Assembly (NCBI GenBank): GCA_012295275.1
Contig: CM022673.1
Coordinates: 24,118,081-24,178,080, forward strand
DNA length: 60,000 nucleotides
Direction: 5' to 3'
From: Chrysomallon squamiferum
Lineage: Eukaryota > Mollusca > Gastropoda > Neomphalida > Peltospiridae
Part shown: positions 12,976-25,460 of the stretch, piece after piece
Layout: every line of letters begins with the position of its first letter
Position numbering within the stretch: position 1 is the stretch's first letter
Made by a program: the position numbers and the translations under genes
Notes under the pieces: model-generated
The model's input: the letters and a program-made list of their open reading frames with translations, nothing else
The model's database searches: none
Told to the model about the DNA's origin: nothing

Positions 12976-13927
12976 TGTCCAATGTATGTTTGAATGTTTA
13001 GTCAGTGTGTGTTTGATACAGTTGATTGACTGCGTTGTCTACACAACAAATTAATCAACACCAGACACAAACGGTTTTGTTAGTGTAATGAGTCAGAGAT
13101 AAACATGTAAAGTGTTGTGAATTAATTATTAATGAATTTTTTTATTTTATTATTTCTCTCATTTTACTTCTTATTTGCAACACGTACAGTTTTAACCTTG
13201 TTGTTCTACTGTCTTAGTACACTTATTCACAGATTCATTCAGACATCCATTATTCATTAATTCAATCACCAACTCATTGGTGGTTTTTTTCAGTACATCA
13301 GTAATTTATTCATCCACTTATTCCTTCGGTCGTTGCCACTCATTCACTGCCATTATTTTTTTTATTATTATTCATTCATTCATTCATTCATTTGTTCTTT
13401 CCTTTTTTCTAACTCTGTTAGTTTCTTCTTTCATCCATTTTGAAACCACCAGTGTCAGCTCTGAAACCCTATTGATATTCTATTTTTAAATTATTGTTTT
13501 CTTAACAAAACTCCGCTAGAAAAGTGATCTGCATCTCTGTGCACTCATGCATCTTGCTTCATTCAGATGGTGACAGACAGACGGATGAACATTCCTGTCA
13601 GAGTTTAACTGTGACTAATTAATGACATCATCGTTTTATTTCTGTCTGCAAGAAAAACTGGTGTCTGTCTGTGTCAGCGTGCTTTTGTGTGGATGGACAG
13701 ACAGACAGATAAATGAAAAGAGAGAAAGAAAGAGAAGATGAAAGGAGAGAAAATTAGAGAAAGAAAGAGAAGATGAAAGGAGAGAAAATTAGAGAAAGAT
13801 TATTAAGATGTTAGGGATTTACTTACAGTCTCTCTCCTAAATAAACTCCCAACACGTTTGTCAATACTGTTTAGCTGATATTAGAGCTAAATTAATTTGA
13901 ACTGAGATTTATATTTCAGTAAAATAT
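12976..13927. other. AT-rich intergenic DNA
   Basis: No gene recognised. A purine-rich AGAGAAAGAAAGAGAAGATG segment is duplicated at about 13720-13800. Confidence 0.45.
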
Positions 13928-14430
13928 CTACTACAACCATCACCTCCACCATCACCACTGCTACTACTATTATTACTGTTACTGCTTACTACCTCTACTA
14001 CACCTACTATTACTGCTACTACTACTACCTCTATTACAGCTGCTATTACTACTTACTACTACAACTATTACAACTACTATTACTGCTACTACTACTACCT
14101 CTATTACAGCTACTATTACTACTTACTACTACAACTATTACAACTACTGCTACTACTGCTGCTGCTTCTACTATTATAATTGTTACTACTACTACTATTA
14201 CACCATTGTTATTATTACCACTACTGATAACAGCAACAATTACTACCACTGAAACTCGAACAACTGCACTAATATACTACTACTACTTCTATTGCAGCAA
14301 CTAATATACTACTATGACAAGTAATAGTAGTTATTTTACTATTAAATACATACATTTCAGTTTAGATTAATTTAATTATAATAACAGCTACTACTACTAT
14401 TACTGCTACTACTGCTTCTAATAATAATAA
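13928..14430. repeat. Imperfect (CTA/ACT)n trinucleotide region
   Basis: About 400 bp of imperfect CTA/ACT/TTA triplets. Within it a 70-bp block starting CTATTACAGCT recurs at 14031 and 14101. The minus-strand Val/Asn/Ser-rich ORF is repeat translation. Confidence 0.85.
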
Positions 14431-14696
14431 TAGTTATAATAGCTTATATTAAAATTTACGTTTTTATGTATGTCCATAAATAATTGTGTTAATTAATAAT
14501 ATTACTTAACAGTTAATGTAATTTTCTTGATCATTGTTTTATTAAATTCCCTGGGTACGGTAGTAAAATATTTTTAAAATATTATTTAAAATTAATTAAT
14601 ATCAGTATTAAAATTTTGCTTATATAGGTGGGAAACAAAAATATAGTTATAAAATGTATTGACTGAATATATCATATTGAGACAAAGACACAGAGA

Positions 14697-14697
14697 T

Positions 14698-14759
<62 letters not shown>
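14697..14759. repeat. (GA)n microsatellite, about 60 bp
   Basis: Uninterrupted purine tract on the plus strand. Confidence 0.95.
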
Positions 14760-14762
<3 letters not shown>

Positions 14763-15463
14763 TAAAAATTAATTAAAAAAATTGTTTGTTCCAGCTCTTC
14801 ATTTCTTTTAGTAATTCCAAGCTTATTAAGGATCTGACTGCTTAGCAAGATTTTATTGGTACAAACTAATACTTATTTTATAACCTTTCAGTTAATTCTG
14901 TCAGTTTAAATAATCTCCTAATAATAAACTAATACATATTTAAAAACCATTCTGGAGATTTTTATATTCTTAAATATCTGTTTTCACTTAAAGGTTAATA
15001 AGTTTACTTTTGATAACTAAATATAATCAAATAAATGAAGAAATATAAACAAGTAAATATGGGAACAAATTTATGTAAGTCAATAATAATAATAAAAATA
15101 ATAATAATAATAAATAAATAAATTTAAATAATAACAGTATAATCTTAATCAAATTACTATTATTATTATTAGTAGTAGTAGTATTATTATTATTATTGTT
15201 GATGAAATTGTATTAACATCTCAGTTACTAAAGTATCACTTCTGTTGGATGTTGATAAACATTCATTAATTCCTAGATAAAAAATTTTAACAGTTTTCCA
15301 CAAATAAGCAAAAAAGTCTATAAAACCTTCTTAGAAAAAAAAAAATATTCAATTAATCTATATGAAAACAGAAAAATAAAATGTAGCTTACCTTTTGCCT
15401 GTAATTATTATTTCTTTCATGTTTTAATATTCCTCAGTTAAAGGCCTCTCTCTCTCTTTCTGT

Positions 15464-15499
<36 letters not shown>

Positions 15500-15889
15500 G
15501 AAACCTGGTTTTATCTCACAGAAGATAACAACTGACGGTTTCACTGCGTTTACCGCAAACTCCCCGCACTGACAGTCTGGCTCTCGCACGCTGATCTGTG
15601 AATGGTGCTGCGTCTGTCACTCACAGCTGGTCATGTGACCTGTCACCAGGCTCACACCAGCTGGTTAAAGACTACTGGGGTCTGGTTCTTGGGAGCAGAA
15701 CTTTTATTTTGATTCACTGGTCATTGAGAAAACGGTACTGGGGGGAGGATGAGGATATTTTGACTGTGGGGGGTGGTGCTGGTATGTTCTGATTGGTAGA
15801 GGGTTTATTTTTAACAGTTTGGCTAATTGAGTGTAGGAGGATATATTGGGAAAAATATGAGTGATATGGTTTTGTTATAATGCGTTTCT
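14760..15889. other. AT-rich intergenic DNA with a GC-richer patch
   Basis: Contains (AAT)n tracts near 15085-15120 and 15155-15200 and a (GT)n tract at about 15468-15497. The patch 15540-15800 is clearly less AT-rich and includes two G-runs (about 15740 and 15769), but no recognisable protein in any frame. Confidence 0.4.
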
Positions 15890-16345
15890 GATGGCTATAT
15901 TTTAATGAAACAAATAGATTGGTTGTATTTTAATAATACAACTAGGTTGGCTATATTTTAATAATATAAATAAATTGACTATATTTTAATAATATAAATA
16001 AATTAACTTTATTTTAATGATACAAATAGGTTTGCTATATTTTAATGATACAAATAGCTTGGTTGTATTTTAATAATACAACTAGTTTGGCTGTATTTTA
16101 ATAATATAAATAAATTGGCTATATTTTAATAATATAAATAAATTAGCTATATTTTAATGACAGAAATAGGTTGGCTCTATAATTTTAATAATATAAATAA
16201 ATTAGCTATATTTTAATGATACACTAGGTTGGCTATATTTTAATAATATAAACAGGTTGGCTGTATTTTAATTGTACAAATAGGTTATACAACTGAATTG
16301 GTTATATTTAATGATACAACTGAATAGGTTACATTTTAATGATGT
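15890..16345. repeat. Degenerate ~28-31-bp minisatellite
   Basis: About 15 units built on TTGGCTATATTTTAATAAT plus ATAAATA- or ACAAATAG-type tails. Copies are diverged, so it is older than the arrays at 5.8 and 8.2 kb. Confidence 0.88.
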
Positions 16346-18846
16346 AACTGACTTTACTATGTTTTCTAAATATAACTATATTTTAACCAGTAATATATAT
16401 GACATGCATCATTACCTTATTCTTTACATTAATCTGATAATCCTCACATTCGTTACCACGGAAGCATACACTGTACAAAGACTCGAATCACTCTGAAGCA
16501 GTAAGCACATGCACGTACACATACACATTCTGATGATTGCTTTAACTGCGTCTGGAATGATGAACAAAACACCTGTGTGTTTATCAACATTCACATCGTT
16601 GTCTTGATATCAACACACAGAACATTTTCATTGGCTATTGCCAAATGGTCATGGAAAGATGAAAAGTAAAATTAAAATTGAAGTAAATAAACCTTGTTTA
16701 GAACATGAACAAAGACTTTGAAATGTCGACAGATAAAACTACTAAGTCAGCTGTGACTTTTTCATTTAAATAAACGTTCAAGTTTGTACACACGTATATA
16801 CATACACACATGCACACTCATACACACACACATATACATACACACACATAAATATAAAAACAACACACATACACACACACACACACACACACTGACATGC
16901 TCAAAGGGCTTGACTTAATCCAATAATCCAGTGCCACAGTAGTCAGCTGTAATATAAATAAAAAGTGATGAAATAATAATCAGTATTCTGAAAGTATGTC
17001 ATGATATATATATATATATATATATATATAAATTTTAATAATTGTTTTATGAATTTAATTAACTAAAACTAAGAACCCAACTTTTCCCACAAGTTTTCAA
17101 ACGACTTACATGTAAATAAAATATTAATACATTACATATTTAGTCGGTTTGCAGCAGAAATACTAAATATTTTCTTGATGAACAAGCATGTTTATTTTGT
17201 GATTTTTATCACTGTAAAAAGATCATATCAGTCTATGACAGCAAACCTCTGCTGAACAATAAAAAGATTCAGTGAAAATGAATTAGGTTAATTTGTAATT
17301 TATTTTAAAAGAGATAAAATTTGATTGTTTAGAATGTGTAATATAAAACTTTTAGAATATAAAATTTAATATTTTTTGTCTTCTTAATGTAGTTTGTGAT
17401 AAATTAAATTTTAATTTTAGGAATATGAAATCTGGAATATTTAAAAATGAACAAAAGAGAGAAGCCTGTTTTGCCAAGTAATCTGAAATAAAAAGACATT
17501 TTGGGTTTTTTTGTTTTTTTTGAATTGTGAAATTTTTTATAAATGGTATATCAGACAGAGTGTATAATTTATATGATGTTAATGTAACTGCTGATGTACC
17601 TTATCATCCAACTTCAATGAATACAAAAAAAATATTTTTAAATGTTTATGCTTTAAGTGTGTATATGTATGACTGTGTGTGTATGTGAGTACACTTTAGT
17701 AAAAAAAGAATACACAGTGATAGTTACTTGAAGAGCAGACATTCTTGTGCATAGAACTTACTAAAAGTAGACATTTTTTAAAATGTATATATAAATGTGT
17801 GTGTGTGTGTATGTGTGTAAACACACATGTGACTGCAGGTTTCAGTATAAAAAGTTACGCTGGCTGTTTGAACATTATTGGTTCTGCTCTGGAGAGAGAG
17901 AGTTCACAGAAACTGTTCTGAAGTACACATCAGCATCTGTTTTCTAGCTTTCTGACTTTCAGAATATCTTTTCTTTTACAGTGAAACAATTGTCAGTTGA
18001 GAAACATGCATTTTATCTGGGGTATTAATAAAACACCTCAATGTACACAGAGAGATTGGGGTGCCAAGATTACAGTCATGAAAGACAAAACTTTCATTAA
18101 ATTTTACAAGCATCAACAGATAATAAATTTAAAACATTTCTTTGTAGAGAGTTTGTTTTCTTTTTGATGGGAGAATCAGTAATGTGTGTTACATTACAAA
18201 AACAAACAAACTAAAACACTATAATACATTTATTTCAATTCACATTACACAAAAGTAGAGCATTTAAAAAAAAAGTATTTATTACAGTTTATTACATATT
18301 TGTTTATTTTCGCACAGATTTTAAAGTGTTTATTTTTGGCAGGTATGGTAATTTGTATACCAGCTGCGGAATTCAGTGTGTAAATAAGAGAGTGATTTAA
18401 TTAACAGAGAGTGAGAGAACAACACTGTGTTCACCTTGTAATGTACCACCAGTCATTACACTACCCTTAAACATTTTAATACACATTTTATATATATATA
18501 TATAACAACTAGATGTAACTGCCATGAATCATTTCTACTCTTAAAAGAAATAATTTATTTGGACATAATTAGTTGCTACATTTTGGAGCAAAACAATGTA
18601 CTTCACCTTTTTTTTCTTTTTTCTGTTTTTTTTTCTTTTTTTCTTCTGTTCTCTAATTAGATTTTAAAAAAAAAAAAAATAGGACTAAGAAGAAGCTGGC
18701 AACACCTGATAAACCTGGCATTTCACTTTTTCTTTTTTTTTTGGTTTTTTTTACATTTCTGTTTCTAGTATTTGTTTTATGAACATCTGTGAAATAATCA
18801 TTATTGTTCTTTATTATTCTTTGGACATCTTTTAACCTTCCTTGTT

Positions 18847-18848
<2 letters not shown>
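16346..18848. other. AT-rich intergenic DNA
   Basis: Includes a (CA)n tract at about 16868-16892, a (TA)n tract at about 17006-17030 and T-rich runs near 18608-18650. A TATAAAAAG motif lies at about 17848 but no transcription unit can be assigned to it. Confidence 0.4.

Positions 18849-18911
<63 letters not shown>
18849..18911. repeat. (CT)n microsatellite, about 62 bp
   Basis: Uninterrupted CT tract (GA on the minus strand). Confidence 0.95.
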
Positions 18912-18915
<4 letters not shown>

Positions 18916-20949
18916 CTAAATCCTGCTAATTTTGTACTGAAATCAGTTATATACTGATGTATTGCTAATGCAGTATGACACACATCTGTGACATATCTGT
19001 GATACTAAACACCGGTGTGATAACCTGATGCTTCTACAACAAGTTGGAAATTAACTCTCGATGCTGTGCTATACATAGAAGGAAGGGATCAATGCCTCAC
19101 TCTTATCAGTTCGTTCATCTTGGAGAGGAATTAACCCTACCTGGCACATGTCACAGTGAAAGATCTGATGCAGATATTAACCCCGTATATGACAAATCAC
19201 AAATATCAGAGTTTGTTCAGTGCAGTTATTAACATTCAGAAAAAGTACTTTTTAAATAAACACGAAGTATTTCTTCCTTCACACGTTTGATAAATATTAA
19301 TTTGATATGAATATTAATTTTCTTTCTTTTCACTAATGTTGATTTTACCTGAATTTTGATCTGACAGGCAAAATGTGAATAGTTATTTGTTAATAATATT
19401 TGTAATAAAAAAATAGATATTTATTTATTTATTTATTTATTTAAAAACACAAGATTACAGGAATAATGGATATTGTCTGTCAGACATATGTTTTCATTAT
19501 TTAAATTTATAATTAAAATTAAAACTGTTACCAATCCATACATTATAAAATAATAAGATATGTTTCACATCCATCTTCAGACAGCATGTTGCACAATCTT
19601 TGATAAATCAGTATGAAGGAGCAATGGTTGGATTTGGAAACAGCTCAAAGTATACTCTGAAGAGATTTGATCGAGCTTCTTATAGTTACTAGACAGATCT
19701 CTCAGTGAAATATCTGAAGAAACCAGAAACAAAACGAAGAAGTAACTGATACACAAGAAGTGATTTTCCAAGTGAAACAAAGTCAATGCTTTATAAAAAT
19801 AAAACAAAGATAAGATTTTTGTGAGAAATTCCTGGAAAATGTCCAGACTCTCAGTTTTATTGAGGAGAGAGAAAATGTGATCAGTTTGTTGTTTCACTTC
19901 ATTTCACCCAGACATCTGACTTTATTTTTTTCACATCACTTTCTTCATCTGCAAAACCCTTTTTATTTATAATTATTTTTCTTTGTCAGTTTTCTAAGAG
20001 CTTGAATGTTAATCATCATGTAGCTAAATCTCAGTATAAACACAGATAAGGAATGTTTCAGGGTAATGTTCTACAAGTTTAAATTTATGATCAAAGCAGA
20101 AACAAAAAGAAGAAAAAAAAACCATTCATTCTGTCTGTACGAGACTAAATGGCTACACAGCATGAGTCAGGTAATAATCATTTACCTGTAGGTAAACACA
20201 CAGCTCAATAATTTCTTCTTTATTTTATTTTCTCTTTTTATTTCTTTCCTGTTTTTATTTTTGTGTCTTTCTTTTTAATTTTTTTTTTCTGTTTTCATTT
20301 TGTTTCTTTTTTTCTTTTTTTTCTTTCCTGTTTTCGTTTTGTTTCGATCTTTTAAATTTTGTTTTGCTGTTTTCATTTTGTTTCTTTGTCTTTTTTATTT
20401 CGTTTTTATTCTTTATTCTTTTGTTTTGGTGGGGGTTGTCTTTCAAATTCTGTTTTTCTTTTCAAATGGTTTGTGTTTGTAAGAACAACAACAACAACAA
20501 CAACAACAATTTTTTTTTTTTTATCATTATTTTTTTTTTTTGTAGACATAATCAATATTTCAAACTTGTACTACTTTTGTAGCAAACGATATTCAGAAAA
20601 ACTGCTTATTCATTCTTCATGAACATTGTTAAATTTGTAAAGACTCTGAACAGATAAGAAATTATTTCAGTCACAGAGCTAAATATTTAATTGGGCTTTA
20701 TCTCAGAATCCAGTGCCATTTATAGAACCTATAATTCATTGAGAGATTATTTTATTTTTAGTTTCTTATTCATTACATATTATTTCTTTTTGTCATCATT
20801 GTGGTCAGTAATACCTCTTGAAATGCAGAACGTGTTAAACTTAGTATAATTAAACTTCAAATGCTGGTAGCTATTAAACTTTAGTCGTGCACTGAATGCC
20901 AATTTGTATTCATGCATGCATGTGTATGTAAGAGAGACAGAGACAGGCT

Positions 20950-20952
<3 letters not shown>
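18912..20952. other. Intergenic or EMC10-intronic DNA
   Basis: Lies upstream of the EMC10 last exon and may be part of its last intron. Two stretches are unlike the background: 19040-19235 (62-codon plus-strand ORF in balanced sequence) and 19560-19920 (106-codon minus-strand ORF). Neither matches a family I recognise, and neither shows EMC10 sequence. The rest is T-rich with an (AAC)n tract at about 20484-20509. Confidence 0.4.
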
Positions 20953-20987
<35 letters not shown>

Positions 20988-21007
20988 AGAGGGAGAGGGA
21001 GAGAGAG
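20953..21007. repeat. (GA)n tract with G-rich end
   Basis: GA repeats pass into a run of about eight G and then GGGAGA units. It lies just upstream of the 64-bp triplication before the EMC10 exon. Confidence 0.85.
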
Positions 21008-21037
21008 CAGATGTATAACCCCAGCTGACTGAGTGAC

Positions 21038-21229
21038 TGTTAGTTCAATCTTCAGACAGTGAATAATAATTAATTGTTATTTTATTTTTAATTCCAGTGG
21101 ATGTTAGTTCAATCTTCAGACAATGATTAATAATTAATTGTTGTTTTATTTTTGATTTCAGTGGATGTTAGTTCAATCTTCAGACAATGATTAATAATTA
21201 ATTGTTGTTTTATTGTTGATTTCAGTGGA
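21038..21229 (+). repeat. 64-bp unit in triplicate, each ending in a 3' splice site
   Basis: Units start TGTTAGTTCAATCTTCAGAC at 21038, 21102 and 21166, an exact 64-bp period. Each copy carries a T-rich tract and an acceptor followed by TGGATGT. The AG dinucleotides end at 21097, 21161 and 21225. The last acceptor opens the real EMC10 exon; the first two open pseudo-exon starts. Copies 2 and 3 are almost identical, and copy 1 has a few more changes (TTCCAG instead of TTTCAG). Confidence 0.93.
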
Positions 21230-21306
21230 TGTACATCGTTCCGTTTGTGATCATCATGATGGTGATGTCAAATGCAGAACCACAGGCTCAGGGAGGAGGC
21301 CGCTGA
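21226..21306 (+). CDS. EMC10: EMC10, last coding exon (partial gene)
   Basis: EMC10 is a subunit of the ER membrane protein complex, which inserts tail-anchored and multipass proteins into the ER membrane. This exon encodes the C-terminal 26 residues: WMYIVPF followed by a hydrophobic anchor (VIIMMVM) and a short tail ending QGGGR before TGA at 21304-21306. The WMYI-P start and Gly-rich, Arg-terminated tail are characteristic of animal EMC10, which normally reads FFAKY just before the Trp. The preceding TTTCAG (21220-21225) is the acceptor; phase 0 is inferred from the TGG codon. The upstream exons (signal peptide and lumenal beta-sandwich) were not found in this window: either they lie before position 1 or they are short exons I could not recognise in the AT-rich sequence. 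Confidence 0.85.
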   Translation, partial: WMYIVPFVIIMMVMSNAEPQAQGGGR

Positions 21307-21407
21307 ACAAGAACAAATAAACACGAACAGAACAACATTTCTAAATACATGGAACATTTTTCTAAATCTGTGAAACAATACAACATCTTTACGGAAATAT
21401 TTTGAAA

Positions 21408-21439
<32 letters not shown>

Positions 21440-21547
21440 ATCTAAAACCTGTACATAATTTTTAATCGGACGAGAATGTTTTTTTTATTTCAAACTAATT
21501 TCTTTACTGTAAGTTAAATCTCTCTCTGTACTGAAAAACGTAAAACT

Positions 21548-21553
21548 AATAAA
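21548..21553 (+). terminator. Candidate EMC10 polyadenylation signal
   Basis: AATAAA about 240 bp after the EMC10 stop codon. Another AATAAA at 21316-21321 is only 10 bp after the stop, and others occur at about 22197 and 22422; which is used cannot be told from sequence. Confidence 0.4.
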
Positions 21554-22230
21554 TGCACGACTGACTACAAGAAAGCACAAAAACACGTATTTCTCGTATG
21601 AACATAACAATGTAGTTTAACTTTTGTTGTACTGTTTTAAGTTTTCGTTCGTCTTGTTATCATCATGTCAATACCGTACTGAAATAATGCTGTGACTGTT
21701 ATAAAATGTGTTGACCAAATATTAGCTTATCCACAGAACAAAGAAAGAAAAAAAAAAAAAAAAAAAAAAAAACAGGACAAAAAAATTACAACCACAGAAG
21801 TACAGAGTGATCATCAAAGAATATTGTTGCCATGCCAAACTGCTTCCGTTCTTAATGTTACAAATAATTTACACAGTTTTTGCATAGCAGACGCAGACAG
21901 ATTGCCGCGATTTCTTACATCTGTTCAAATTAAAACATGTATCACCATGGCAAGTATAGTTTAAATTATGCTTCATGTTAATTTGAGTACGTTCTTTTTT
22001 TTTTTTTTTTTTTTTTTTAAATTGTTAACAAATTGTGAGTCTGATAAAACAGTGATTGTACATGGCGTTATTTTGAGGTCCTTTTGCTACATCATACTTT
22101 GTTTATGCACAAGAAAAGAATGATATTGTATGAACAGATTAACTGTTAAAAATTTCTCTTTTTTGTTTCATGATTTCATTTCAATCGTTTATGTAAAATA
22201 AATAAATGAGAGAGAATAAAAGATAAATCG

Positions 22231-22232
<2 letters not shown>
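21554..22232. other. EMC10 3' flank
   Basis: AT-rich with A-runs (21750-21770) and T-runs (21995-22018). It may include more EMC10 3'UTR if a distal poly(A) site is used. The 90-codon plus-strand ORF through the A-run is not supported. Confidence 0.4.

Positions 22233-22303
<71 letters not shown>
22233..22303. repeat. (AG)n microsatellite, about 70 bp
   Basis: Uninterrupted purine tract on the plus strand. Confidence 0.95.
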
Positions 22304-22307
<4 letters not shown>

Positions 22308-23063
22308 AGTAAACTTTATATAAAATTAGTTTTTAAATGTGTAATAAAAATTAAATGTATTTTCAAGTACTTTTAGCTTGACATTGTTAAACGTGTCAGT
22401 TCAATTTGTACATGATGCTGTAATAAATTATTTCTCTCTTTGAGTTCACCTTTTATGTTATTTTCTTATAACTGGTTTTGTCTCGGAGAGCTGCGTGTTG
22501 TTTTGAGGTAGACGCTGTGGAGGTAATTAATCAGACATTCCACAGTGGAACTGTCAAATCTTATTTCACGTGTATACGTGTACTTTTACACGCTTTATTA
22601 ATACACCTTTTCATCTGCCACATATTTATTCATCTGTTAAAGCTTTAACTTCTTCAGTCCTTCATCTAATCGATTGATCCATCCATCCATCCGTTTGTTT
22701 ATCAACCTATCAGATCACATCTCTGTCATTGTCCCATAATTTAAATCTATGAAAGATTGAAAAAAAAAAAAATTAAGAAGAAGAAGAATAAAAGAAGTAA
22801 AAGCTGCAGATGAATAAAGAAAATTAGAAATAAAAATAAAGAGAAAACGAATTTATAAAAAAAAAAAAAAATAGAAATCCGATTTTCTGAAATGGTTAGC
22901 AGCATGCAAAATGAAAAGTTAAATATTTAACACATAAACAGTTTTGTGTTCACACGATGTTTGTGACGTCACAGAGATAAAATGTCGAACCAAAGAACCC
23001 GTTTTAGCCCTTTGTCGTGCTTCTGTCTCAGATATCCTAGCATTTTATTTTATTTTTATTTTA

Positions 23064-23096
<33 letters not shown>

Positions 23097-24198
23097 TATT
23101 TTTATTAAACTGCAGTTCGCCAGCACCTAACAGCGTGTTTGTTGATTGAGAACGAGGTAATCGGATTTCTTAACGTGTCAGCAATGCACTTTTAAATCGC
23201 TCAAGTTGTCAAAACACAAAACATTTGTTTTGTAGTCTGCATTGGTTAAATATTTGACTGTCTGAAACGATCTGTCATATATTATAAACGTGATTTTTGA
23301 AAAAAAAAGAAAAAAAAAACCAGAAGAAGAAATAATGTAGACATCGTTTACCATGTTAGAAAAAAATAAATTCAGATGCATCAGATTTTCAAAAACAAGA
23401 CTTAAGTTTGGGTTTCTTGAATAAAAGAATATTTATTAAGTCTCAGCATGTTCCCCCCAGACAAATAAAACAAACCCAGTGAACCAGTAAATATGATTTA
23501 TTTGATCTAAAGAAAAAAAAATAAAAATAAAAATAATATTAAATAAAAAATAATAATTACTATATTAAATTTTAAAAATTTCATCAGAAATGACGTTTAA
23601 TAAATAACGTTTATGAAAAAAAAAAAAATCGAAAAATATTGATCGTTTGTTTGGAAAACAAATAATATTTTTTATTTTTAATAGGAAAATGATGTACAAG
23701 TTCGTTTATGACAACATTTATATGAGGTACCAGTCGATTTAAAATTAAATGTTCTTCATGAATACCATCTTCGAATCTATATATATTTTATAAATAAATA
23801 AATAAGTAATGATGATGGTAAAGAAAGATAATAATTATAATTATAAAGATAATGATAAAATAATGATAATAATGATAACAATCTACAAAAACAAAATAAA
23901 AAACTTATAACCTCTTGTGCGCATATCTTCAAGTTGACATTTTCAACAAAAATTTTCTCAAATAAGGAACATTTCCCATAATTACATGTAATCAAAAAGT
24001 TTTCACGTGTTTGTGTTTTCTTTTCAGTGCAGTCATTAAGAACATTAATGTGTCGTAAAAGTATCGTCCTACATAACTGACTGTAATGCACGTTATTTCG
24101 ACGTCATCACCGTGGTTTTCAAACGCCACCACAGCGGTATCATTTGTGTGATTATTATCCTGCCGTGTTAGTGTGCGTCATTTTAAAAATTATTATTA

Positions 24199-24239
<41 letters not shown>

Positions 24240-25194
24240 TTTTTTTTTTATTTTACTGTCAATAAAATAAGTATTGTGCTGGGTTTCTTTTTTTTCTTTT
24301 CTTTTAAAAAAAAAAAAAAAAAACAGCTGACGACTCAGTAAATGTATACTGAACCAAAAATTACATATTTATTTACCTAGATGATTTGAAACGTAATGAA
24401 ATGAATGAATGAACTGATGAATAATAATGATAATAATAATAATTAAATAAATAAATAAATATGTCGTTATTGGATCTATAATTGCACTTGTTAGAAGTAT
24501 TCTTTCTGGAATGAAACAAGAATACCATCTAATACAGACGTTAAAAGAAAAGAAAAAAACAAGAGAGAAAGAAAAAGAAAAGAAATATCTTTCGCCTTTT
24601 AACATATAAATAGCGTGAATGTGTGAGAAAGATAGCGAGAAAGGAAGAGCGAACGACAGACGCACAGAGAAAAAGAAACAGAAGAAGAAGAAAAAAGAAG
24701 ACAACAAATTAAGACTTCTGTACGTTTACTAAAAGTACAGTTGATAATCATCACGACTGACTGTTTTTGGTCAGAGAATTAAAAGTGTGACGGAAACCAG
24801 ACAGAGTTTATCTTCTGATTCGTGCTGTGGTCATTTGTCATTTGTTAGGTCATCTAGCACAGGCCTGCATTCAGTTCAGAAGAAGAAAAAAAAAAAAAGA
24901 TGATATTTGTTGTATTCATCAGATAACTGCTATGTGTCATAATACTCGACTAGGGACCTCACGTTCGCTTTGTCTGACATATACATAAGTTATATAACCT
25001 TTTTAGTTCCATTTTTTTTTAAATTTATATAATGCACTTTTTCTTTCCTATTTTTTTTTTTTTTTTTTTTTTTTTTTTGTTTGTTTCTCAAATCATTTTT
25101 TTTTTTTTTTTTTTAATATCATTTCTGTATTTTTCGCCAAATGAATGCACAGACATTCACAAAAACATATGTTATTTGTAACAAAAAAGTTTTG
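22304..25194. other. AT-rich intergenic DNA
   Basis: No gene recognised. Contains T-runs at 23067-23091 and 25052-25078, a (TTA)n tract at about 24190-24240, and an (AAT/AAAT)n region near 24420-24460. The 104- and 112-codon minus-strand ORFs are low-complexity Phe/Leu/Tyr/Ser readings. Confidence 0.45.
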
Positions 25195-25460
25195 ACAGTA
25201 ATCTCGTCCATTCACGCAGCAAACGAGAACTACAATTGGCCGAGCTCATAGTTACTATAACAACAAGCGTGACGTATTCATTAATGAATAAGAGTTGATG
25301 ACGCAACAATAACGACAGTATTTTAACTAGAAGCTTTTAACACACCTAAAATGAGCACGACACGAAGCTAGTTTATATCAGATGTGTAATCTAAAATAAA
25401 CAACGACCTGCGCATTACGAGCAAATTACGACGTTGTGTTCTAGACAATATGTCGTGTAA
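25195..25460. promoter_or_regulatory. Candidate non-coding regulatory island
   Basis: More balanced, repeat-free sequence containing a perfect 14-bp palindrome ATTCATTAATGAAT (25276-25289), directly preceded by TGACGT, and further TGACGCAA and TTACGACG motifs. Homeodomain- and CREB-type motif density suggests an enhancer, but there is no direct evidence of function. Confidence 0.3.

Noticed and set aside
17400-17475. Possible EMC10 penultimate exon: a frame reading EQKREACFAK just before a stop, after a TTTTAG acceptor
   Set aside because: It superficially resembles the FFAKY end expected before the last exon, but the only GT nearby (CAA|GTAATC) gives the wrong phase for TGG ATG TAC, and the preceding residues do not match EMC10.
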